Shown here: positions 1 through 5,470 of the stretch, one piece after another
Numbering within the stretch: the stretch's first letter is position 1
Layout of the letters: each line of letters starts with the position of its first letter
Notes under the pieces: generated by a model
Told to the model about the DNA's origin: nothing
The model's database searches: none
Seen by the model: the letters and a program-made list of their open reading frames with translations, nothing else
Program-made: the position numbers and the translations under genes
Assembly (NCBI GenBank): GCA_031275145.1
Contig: JAISPE010000387.1
Coordinates: 1 to 6,306, forward strand
Source: Prevotellaceae bacterium
GTDB lineage: Bacteria; Bacteroidota; Bacteroidia; Bacteroidales; UBA932
Direction of reading: 5' to 3'
Length of the DNA stretch: 6,306 nt

Positions 1-186
1 TCAAAAAAAAGTTCATTTTTTTTTCATTGACATCAACAAAAAAACATTTTCTGTTATCCTCTGTGTATCCCTTTTTATATTATTGATAAATAGCTATATT
101 AAGGACGTAAACTTTATCGAAAAGAAATTGTTTAATAAGCGGGAGGTATAAAAAAAGATGAAATCTGAAAAAAAAATAATGCAAAA

Positions 187-219
187 TTGTTTTTTATATA
201 ATAAAAACAAGTACTTTTG
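187..219 (+). promoter_or_regulatory. Bacteroidetes-type promoter upstream of rprX
   Basis: TACTTTTG at 212-219 is an exact match to the Bacteroidetes -7 element TAnnTTTG. A TTG at 187-189 lies 22 bases upstream and can serve as the -33 element, although this spacer is slightly longer than usual. Transcription would start near 226, leaving a leader of only about 13 bases before the ATG at 239. I saw no other full TAnnTTTG match in the first 238 bases. The site is a consensus match only, with no experimental support. It lies inside the longest possible reading frame of the kinase gene, which argues against the upstream ATG at 158. Confidence 0.5.
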
Positions 220-238
220 CGGCGTAAACATAATTAAT

Positions 239-1624
239 ATGACCAAAAGGCAACGTAGAGTACTTACAGTTATAATATTATTTGCGTCTATCGGGTTAGT
301 TTTCGCACAAACGATATGGATTTTTGGCGTTTTCACTAACATTCAGAACGATATAGGAAGCAAAGTAAACGAGTTATTGAATAATGTTGTCACGAAAGTA
401 TGGCATGCAGAAACCCTGACCCAGATATCAGACGGGTTTAATTCACAGCAAAATGTAGTAGATTCAATCGTATATTCACCTGAAATTGTAACCCATAACA
501 TTACCGCCGAAAAAATACAGCGGTATTTCATGGAATCGTACAAGAAATTATTGACCTCCGAAATTCCCGTCGAACAGAGGGTTACAATGGAACAGCTCGA
601 CACCCTGATTGTCCGCGAACTTAAAGAAGTCGATCTCAGTCCGGACTATAAGTTCAATCTGGCAATCACAAACAAAGCCGGCAAGAAAATACTGACTATG
701 GGTAAGTATGACAGCAACACGAAACTGAAAATTTACAGAAAACGGCTGTTTCCCAACGACCCCGAAGGATTTTCGGAAATTTATTACATTAATTTTTATT
801 TACCGCAGGAAACATTGATAGTACTGACTCGAATATGGCCAATGATATTCGCCGCCTTCATTTTGATTGTTGTGATTCTTTCTCTGTTCATATACACCAT
901 GTATGTGATCGCCAGACAGAAAAGGATATCGGAAATCAAGGGCGATTTCATCAGCAATATAACGCACGAACTGAAAACGCCAATCTCCTCAATATCGCTT
1001 GCCGCGCAAATGCTTGGAGATGAAAATATCCCGCAGGCAGCGAAAAACATACCGAAACTGTCGAGCATGATAAAGGAACAAAGCAAACAGTTGAGCTATC
1101 TGGTCGAAAAAGTTCTGCAAACGTCCGTATTCGAACGGCAGTCTATAGAGCTGAAAAAAACAAACGTAAGTCTGCATGCTATCATCAAGGAAGCCGACGA
1201 CTTAATGACGTTACAGCTGCGAAATAAAAAAGCGACCCTTATTACCGAACTGAAAGCGAAAAATGATATCATATCGACAGACAAGTCATATTTTGTGAAT
1301 GTTATCACAAATTTGCTGGATAATGCACTGAAATATTCCAAAGATGCTCCGAAAATAACTATCGGAACGAGAAACGAATACGGGAAAGTGCTGTGTTATG
1401 TCTCCGACAACGGAATAGGAATAAGTCCCGAAAACAAAGACCGGATTTTCGATCAGTTCTTTCGTGTCAATACGGGCAATGTTCACGATATTAAAGGTTT
1501 CGGACTTGGATTAAGCTATGTGAAGAAAATCATAGACCTTACCGACGGAACAGTATCGGTTGAAAGTGAAAAAGATGTAGGCACAACTTTTTATATATGG
1601 TTACCATTAGTTAATAATTCTTAA
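239..1624 (+). CDS. rprX: Sensor histidine kinase, RprX-like
   Basis: This is a membrane-bound sensor kinase that should autophosphorylate and pass phosphate to the regulator encoded next door. The chosen 461-residue form starts MTKRQRR and has a first membrane helix at about residues 7-30. A periplasmic sensor region of about 170 residues follows, matching no sensor family I recognise. A second helix lies at about 199-225. The kinase core shows the H-box ITHELKTP (phosphoacceptor His243), an N-box NLLDNALKYS (about 358-367), the G1 box SDNGIGI (Asp390), the F-box IFDQFFRV and the G2 box GFGLGLSYV (about 420-428), so it looks catalytically intact. An in-frame ATG at 158, preceded by GGGAGG at 141-146, would add 27 residues. 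I prefer 239 because a consensus promoter sits at 212-219 and the short form gives a normal basic N-terminus before helix 1. The rprX name rests mainly on the very RprY-like partner. Confidence 0.9.
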   Translation: MTKRQRRVLTVIILFASIGLVFAQTIWIFGVFTNIQNDIGSKVNELLNNVVTKVWHAETLTQISDGFNSQQNVVDSIVYSPEIVTHNITAEKIQRYFMESYKKLLTSEIPVEQRVTMEQLDTLIVRELKEVDLSPDYKFNLAITNKAGKKILTMGKYDSNTKLKIYRKRLFPNDPEGFSEIYYINFYLPQETLIVLTRIWPMIFAAFILIVVILSLFIYTMYVIARQKRISEIKGDFISNITHELKTPISSISLAAQMLGDENIPQAAKNIPKLSSMIKEQSKQLSYLVEKVLQTSVFERQSIELKKTNVSLHAIIKEADDLMTLQLRNKKATLITELKAKNDIISTDKSYFVNVITNLLDNALKYSKDAPKITIGTRNEYGKVLCYVSDNGIGISPENKDRIFDQFFRVNTGNVHDIKGFGLGLSYVKKIIDLTDGTVSVESEKDVGTTFYIWLPLVNNS

Positions 1625-1625
1625 T

Positions 1626-2333
1626 ATGAATAATGTTATGGATACAAAAGCAAAAATACTCCTTGCTGAGGATGATGAGAATCTTGGGATATTACTGAAA
1701 GAATATCTCAAAGTAAAAGATTATGACACCGATCTATATTCCGACGGTGATATGGCTTTCAGAGGCTTCAGGGATTCAAACGGGATATACGATATATGTA
1801 TATTGGATGTTATGATGCCCGTAAAAGACGGTTTTACTTTAGCTCAGGAAATCAGGCAAATGTCTCCGGATATACCTATAATATTCCTGACCGCAAAGTC
1901 GATGAAAGAAGATGTCGTCAAAGGATTCGCTTCGGGAGGCGATGATTACATAACCAAACCCTTCAATATCGAAGAGTTGATACTGAGAATCGAAGCAATT
2001 CTGAGAAGAACATCTTCGGCGGAACTGTCTCAGGCGACATACGAAATTGGCGATTATGTATTCAATCCGACAAAACAGACATTAGTCTATTCGATAGACG
2101 GAACAGAGCAAAAACTGACTTCAAAGGAAGCGGAACTGCTGCGTTATCTCTGTGTAAACAGAAATAATGTCCTCGACAGAAATTTTGCTCTCAGAACGGT
2201 CTGGAACGACGACAGCTATTTTAACGCCAGAAGTATGGACGTGTATATCACAAAATTGCGCAAATGTCTGAAAGACGATCCGTCGGTGCAAATCATTAAT
2301 GTCAGAGGAAAAGGATTCAAATTAATAGATTAA
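1626..2333 (+). CDS. rprY: Response regulator, OmpR/PhoB class, RprY-like
   Basis: This is a DNA-binding response regulator, the predicted partner of the kinase ending one base upstream; that spacing suggests co-transcription and translational coupling. The receiver domain (about residues 9-128) has the acidic pair Asp16/Asp17, phosphoacceptor Asp61 in LDVMMP, Thr89 in FLTAK and Lys111 in ITKPF. The winged-helix effector domain (about 141-234) has the recognition-helix stretch ARSMDVYITKLRKCL (201-215) and ends in a GKGFKL wing. From memory, the whole protein closely resembles RprY of Bacteroides, including the EDDENLG, DGFTLAQE and FNARSMDVYITKLRK blocks. An alternative start at 1638 (MDTKAKILL) would give 231 residues and fits the family N-terminus equally well. 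The likely target is the repeat array that begins at its own stop codon. Confidence 0.93.
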   Translation: MNNVMDTKAKILLAEDDENLGILLKEYLKVKDYDTDLYSDGDMAFRGFRDSNGIYDICILDVMMPVKDGFTLAQEIRQMSPDIPIIFLTAKSMKEDVVKGFASGGDDYITKPFNIEELILRIEAILRRTSSAELSQATYEIGDYVFNPTKQTLVYSIDGTEQKLTSKEAELLRYLCVNRNNVLDRNFALRTVWNDDSYFNARSMDVYITKLRKCLKDDPSVQIINVRGKGFKLID

Positions 2334-2370
2334 TTAAGACTTTTTAAGGCTGTTTAAGGCTGTTTTAAAA
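2331..2370 (+). repeat. Phased 10-bp tandem repeats, candidate RprY operator
   Basis: Four consecutive 10-mers can be aligned without gaps: TAATTAAGAC (2331-2340), TTTTTAAGGC (2341-2350), TGTTTAAGGC (2351-2360) and TGTTTTAAAA (2361-2370). The core TTAAGRC recurs at 2334, 2344 and 2354, exactly one helical turn apart; the fourth unit is degenerate. OmpR/PhoB-family regulators typically bind head-to-tail direct repeats about 10-11 bp apart, and such a regulator is encoded immediately upstream. The repeats end 9 bases before the -7 box at 2380, and the third core sits where a -33 element would be expected. Activator binding by RprY is therefore plausible, but it is inference. The first repeat overlaps the rprY stop codon. 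Confidence 0.5.
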
Positions 2371-2386
2371 GTTAATGTATAACTTT
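2368..2386. repeat. Perfect 7-bp inverted repeat over the -7 box
   Basis: AAAGTTA (2368-2374) and TAACTTT (2380-2386) are exact reverse complements separated by the 5-base spacer ATGTA. The right arm coincides with the first seven bases of the -7 element TAACTTTG. It could be an operator for a dimeric repressor, or a by-product of A/T-rich promoter sequence. It is too weak and lacks the U-tract needed to be called a terminator for rprY. Confidence 0.3.
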
Positions 2387-2387
2387 G
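2380..2387 (+). promoter_or_regulatory. Bacteroidetes -7 promoter element for the second operon
   Basis: TAACTTTG matches TAnnTTTG exactly and is followed by GCAC. Transcription would begin near 2394, giving a leader of about 22 bases to the ATG at 2416. No TTTG or TTG is found at the normal -33 distance. Instead, the TTAAGGC repeat at 2354-2360 lies there, which fits a promoter that depends on an activator. This is probably the main promoter for the genes from 2416 to the window edge, since I found no comparable match in the later gaps. Confidence 0.55.
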
Positions 2388-2415
2388 CACCCGAAAATAT
2401 TTAAAATATCTGATT

Positions 2416-3738
2416 ATGTTTAGTTTTTTACGCTCTATATTTTCCGGTATTCCGGTAACGAAATCTTACGAAGCGAAATTACAGGACGAGGAAACAAAAT
2501 ACACTATGTATCTGGAAACTATCGAGTCCGACGATCTCAGGAAATACAGCGAACTGAAGGAATATCTCGACAATCCGGCAAACCTGAAAATCGGAACCGA
2601 TCAGTCGAAAAAGGAGCAGCAGCTGGAAAAGGACTTCAAAGCAAAAACCGAAGCTTTGAAAAATAAGGGAATCAGGCTGGAAGAGGAATTTCAGTCGAAA
2701 CGGAAACTTCAGCCCCGGCAGGAACGGCAGCGAAAAAAGGAACTCCGTCGAAAAAAGCAGTCGGCCAAGTCGAAAGAAGAACACAGACTGCTGGAGGAAG
2801 AAAAAATCCGTCTCAATAAACAGATTGCGATGGAACGTCACCGTCTGAAAGAAGAAAGTATACAGCTAAAACACGAACTGGAAACGGATCATCTGAAACT
2901 GAAACAGGAGTTCGGCGCAGCTAAAAAACGCCTGAAAGACGATCTGCAGCAACAAAAAGACGAGTTGCGGCAATTGCAGCAGGAACTGAAAAGACTGGAA
3001 AATTCAAAAATGATTAAACATTTTTTCAGTTTCAAGAAAAAATACTCCAAACTGATAGAAGAACAGGAACGGTGGGTTTCAAAATTTTACGAGGATTTTT
3101 CCAAAAACGGGCCTGATCCGCGATGGTCCGACAAACAGATTGTCAGTGAATTTTTGATAAACGGAGCGCCATACTCGCCAATCGAAGACCTGCATATCTT
3201 TTCGCCCGACAATCTTCAGCAGGCAGGAGGACTGTTGAAAATAAAAACAAAACAGGAGAAGAAACAGGGTCTTGCATGGGATAAAACTTACGGATTTGTG
3301 CCGAAAACTTTTTCATATACATCAGGTATCCTGACCTCGGCTCATTCGTTCAAACAGATGTACGGTAAGTTCGAGGCAAAAGTGCGCGTCAAATATGCTC
3401 CCGGAACCTATCACGCTTTCTGGATGGGAACAGATACAAAAAAACCTCATTTGAATATTTTTAAGTTTGAAGACAGAAATCTTTTTGTTTCAGCCTATAC
3501 CGACGGTGCAAAAATCGAGCGAAAGCTGAAATATAAACTTAAAAACGATTTCTATATCTACACTCTGTTATGGACTAACAGTAAGCTTGTCTGGCTGATT
3601 AACGGTAAAAAGGTATTCGAGACGGCAAACATTATAAACGAGCCGATGTACATATCTTTTTCGTCGGGAGTATACGACAAAAAGGCCGGACAGACAACAA
3701 TGTACGTAGACTGGGTAAGATGTTTCAGAAGTAACTAA
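2416..3738 (+). CDS. Coiled-coil protein with catalytically degenerate GH16-like domain
   Basis: This 440-residue protein has two parts. Residues 1-60 include a short hydrophobic/basic start (MFSFLRSIFSGIP) but no convincing signal peptide or membrane helix. About 62-220 is a highly charged Lys/Glu/Gln/Arg/Leu coiled coil. About 221-437 resembles the jelly-roll fold of glycoside hydrolase family 16: YTSGILTS (301-308), YGKFEAKVRV (316-325), GTYHAFWMG (330-338), YTLLWTNSKLVWLINGK (382-398) and YVDWVRCF (430-437). In active GH16 enzymes the strand after the FW motif carries ExDxxE. Here the equivalent stretch reads HLNIFK (345-350), so the nucleophile, the assisting Asp and the acid/base Glu are all replaced. 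The domain is therefore probably a carbohydrate- or protein-binding module rather than a hydrolase, and the lack of a signal peptide suggests a cytoplasmic location. I recall similar coiled-coil/GH16-like proteins in Bacteroidales but know of no assigned function. It is the first gene after the repeat array and promoter. Confidence 0.8.
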   Translation: MFSFLRSIFSGIPVTKSYEAKLQDEETKYTMYLETIESDDLRKYSELKEYLDNPANLKIGTDQSKKEQQLEKDFKAKTEALKNKGIRLEEEFQSKRKLQPRQERQRKKELRRKKQSAKSKEEHRLLEEEKIRLNKQIAMERHRLKEESIQLKHELETDHLKLKQEFGAAKKRLKDDLQQQKDELRQLQQELKRLENSKMIKHFFSFKKKYSKLIEEQERWVSKFYEDFSKNGPDPRWSDKQIVSEFLINGAPYSPIEDLHIFSPDNLQQAGGLLKIKTKQEKKQGLAWDKTYGFVPKTFSYTSGILTSAHSFKQMYGKFEAKVRVKYAPGTYHAFWMGTDTKKPHLNIFKFEDRNLFVSAYTDGAKIERKLKYKLKNDFYIYTLLWTNSKLVWLINGKKVFETANIINEPMYISFSSGVYDKKAGQTTMYVDWVRCFRSN

Positions 3739-3761
3739 GTAATTTGCCGTATCCGAATTGT

Positions 3762-4517
3762 ATGGAGGAACAGTCTCTTTGCGGAAGATATGAATATCAC
3801 ATAAATTCATATTTCACAGATCTGAAAAAGCAGTTAAGCCTGCCGGCGCTGTTCTGTCTGTTGCAGGAAAGTGCGTATAAACATGCCGAAAATCATAATT
3901 TCGGATGGACTGACATGTCGGAAAACAATCTTTTCTGGGCGCTGTCAAGAATAAGGGTGCAAATCGACAGTTATCCTTTGTGGAACGATTCCATATTCGT
4001 GGAAACGTGGAGCAAAGAGCCTGACCCGATTATGGCGTACCGCGATTTTGAAATCTTTTTACCCGACAGGAAAAAACTGCTGTCGGCAACGTCTGCATGG
4101 CTGATGCTGAGCATGGAAACGCGGAAACCGCAGAGAATCGCCCTGATGAAAGATAAATTTCCTGAGCCGTATAACAGAAGCGCGCTCGACGTCAGGCCGG
4201 GAAAACTTCCCCAGCATAAAAAAACGGCAGACAATCCTGTCATACATACGGTTCCATACAGCGCAATCGACATCAACGGACATGTAAACAATACTTTATA
4301 TATACAATGGATTATAGACGGTTTTCCTGTCGATTATATTCTCAATCACGATGTCTGTGACATTGAAATCAATTATTTACAGGAAGCGCCGGTGAATCTG
4401 CAATATTTTGTTGTCATCGAGGAACTCTCACAGAATGAGTATTTGTGCAGCGTTGTCAGATACCCCGATAACAGAGAATTATCAAGAATGATGTTGAAAT
4501 TTCGTAAAAAAAATTAA
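3762..4517 (+). CDS. Acyl-ACP thioesterase (FatA/FatB-like)
   Basis: This enzyme should hydrolyse the thioester of acyl-acyl carrier protein in the cytoplasm, releasing free fatty acid and ending chain elongation. The 251-residue length fits a bacterial double-hotdog acyl-ACP thioesterase. The N-terminal hotdog includes YEYHINSYFTDLKKQLSLP and the ETWSKEPD strand. The second holds the family hallmark DINGHVNNTLYIQW, with the catalytic-site residues Asp170, Asn172 and His174, followed by EINYLQEA with Glu208. In plant FatB the matching Asp/Asn/His/Glu residues form the active site. The ATG at 3762 is 23 bases after the preceding stop. An in-frame TTG at 3744 would add six residues without improving the family match. 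Acyl-chain specificity cannot be read from the sequence. It is probably co-transcribed with the gene upstream. Confidence 0.9.
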   Translation: MEEQSLCGRYEYHINSYFTDLKKQLSLPALFCLLQESAYKHAENHNFGWTDMSENNLFWALSRIRVQIDSYPLWNDSIFVETWSKEPDPIMAYRDFEIFLPDRKKLLSATSAWLMLSMETRKPQRIALMKDKFPEPYNRSALDVRPGKLPQHKKTADNPVIHTVPYSAIDINGHVNNTLYIQWIIDGFPVDYILNHDVCDIEINYLQEAPVNLQYFVVIEELSQNEYLCSVVRYPDNRELSRMMLKFRKKN

Positions 4518-4548
4518 GTCCGGCACATTTATTGTGAAACAAAATCGA

Positions 4549-4564
4549 CGGTTAAACGGTTAAT
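4549..4564 (+). repeat. Tandem 8-bp repeat upstream of the DUF3078 gene
   Basis: CGGTTAAA (4549-4556) is followed directly by CGGTTAAT (4557-4564), ten bases before the ATG at 4575. It is the only noticeable structure in the 57-base gap (4518-4574), which otherwise has no TAnnTTTG box and no terminator hairpin. It could be a regulator half-site pair or a translation-leader feature, or it could be chance. The 8-bp spacing differs from the 10-bp array before 2416, so the same protein is not an obvious binder. Confidence 0.25.
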
Positions 4565-4574
4565 TGCATGTGTT

Positions 4575-5459
4575 ATGAAAATTTGTATCGTTAGAAAAAT
4601 ATTTATACTGTTGGCGATATTTTTCACAAATATAATTATGGCGCAGGAAGTCGCAAAAGTTTCATACTGGAAACATTCCGGCTCGTCATATCTTAATCTC
4701 ACTCAGTCCTCGTTCAGCAGCTGGGCGGCGGGAGGAGAAAATTCGATAGCCGTAGGCATGGGAATCAACAATATAAGGCTAAACTACATAAAACAGAAAA
4801 TTTCGTGGGAAAACAGTTTAGCTCTTGGATACGGTCTGCAATATCAGGGAAGCAAACGCAGCAAAACCAATGATGTGATTGATCTTATCTCGAAATTCGG
4901 ATACAAGGCATTCGGCAAGTTCAATTATGCGGCTCAGATTACGTTCAAAACCCAGTTTGACAAGGGTTATCCGAAATATCCGATAACTCCCGAATCCCGA
5001 TATAATTCCAAATTCATGTCGCCGGCTTCGGGCCTTTTATCCTTGGGGTTTGATTACAAGCCAAACGCCGAATTTTCTCTGGTACTGTCTCCTATCACCG
5101 GAAAATATACTCTGGTACTCGACGATTCGCTGTCGAAAGTCGGGGTTTACGGCGTGAAACCGAACAGAAATGCATATTACGAGCTGGGAACTTCCGTGAC
5201 AGTTGTCTATAACAAAAATATAGCCAAAAACATTACATTAAGGTCGGTTACGGATATATTCTCCAACCTGCTGAGAAGCCCCGAAAATGCAGATATAAAC
5301 TGGGATATAAATATCAATTTTAAAGTGACAAAATATATTTCGTCAAATTTAAGTTTGCAGTTTAAGTATGACGACGATACAAGAAATAACGGCCCGGACA
5401 GAGGCCCGTCTTTGCAGTTCAAACAGGTTCTGGGTATGGGCTTTTCATATAATTTTTAA
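4575..5459 (+). CDS. DUF3078 outer-membrane beta-barrel protein
   Basis: This 294-residue exported protein is predicted to be an outer-membrane beta-barrel; its biochemical role is unknown. Residues 1-23 form a signal peptide: a basic start (KICIVRK), a hydrophobic stretch (IFILLAIFF) and a likely signal peptidase I cleavage after Ala23 or Gln24 in IMAQEV. The mature N-terminus carries the DUF3078 signature: Trp32, then LNLTQSSFSSWAAGGENS (40-57). The rest alternates short beta-strands rich in aromatic and small residues with polar loops, for example ISWENSLALGYGLQYQG and NITLRSVTDIFSNLL. The chain ends SYNF, and a C-terminal aromatic residue is typical of barrels assembled by the BAM machinery. 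No lipobox cysteine is present. It lies 57 bases after the thioesterase gene and 11 bases before cysQ, in the same direction, so it is probably in their operon. Confidence 0.88.
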   Translation: MKICIVRKIFILLAIFFTNIIMAQEVAKVSYWKHSGSSYLNLTQSSFSSWAAGGENSIAVGMGINNIRLNYIKQKISWENSLALGYGLQYQGSKRSKTNDVIDLISKFGYKAFGKFNYAAQITFKTQFDKGYPKYPITPESRYNSKFMSPASGLLSLGFDYKPNAEFSLVLSPITGKYTLVLDDSLSKVGVYGVKPNRNAYYELGTSVTVVYNKNIAKNITLRSVTDIFSNLLRSPENADINWDININFKVTKYISSNLSLQFKYDDDTRNNGPDRGPSLQFKQVLGMGFSYNF

Positions 5460-5470
5460 TTAAAAGTATT

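Noticed and set aside
3..24. A8 run followed by T9 run with a short loop, a possible stem ending an upstream gene.
   Set aside because: The stem is only A:T pairs with no GC-rich part, and no upstream gene is visible, so it cannot be called a terminator.
27..57. TTGACA at 27-32 with TGTTAT at 52-57 (19-base spacer), resembling an E. coli sigma-70 promoter.
   Set aside because: The primary sigma factor of Bacteroidetes does not use this consensus, the spacer is long and the second hexamer matches only 4 of 6. The TAnnTTTG site at 212-219 is a better candidate.
2479..2841. A 120-codon minus-strand open frame rich in Phe and Leu.
   Set aside because: It is the antisense of the Lys/Glu-rich coiled coil, whose AAA/GAA-type codons read as TTT/TTC on the other strand. 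There is no family match and no promoter.
3744..3746. TTG as start of the thioesterase gene.
   Set aside because: ATG at 3762 is in frame, directly precedes the conserved N-terminus and needs no rare start codon.
3739..3746. GTAATTTG as a -7 promoter box before the thioesterase gene.
   Set aside because: It has the TTTG but lacks TA at the required spacing, and the 23-base gap suggests co-transcription with the upstream gene.
3971..4291. Two overlapping minus-strand open frames opposite the thioesterase gene.
   Set aside because: Neither resembles a known protein or has a supported start, and the plus strand carries a clear acyl-ACP thioesterase.
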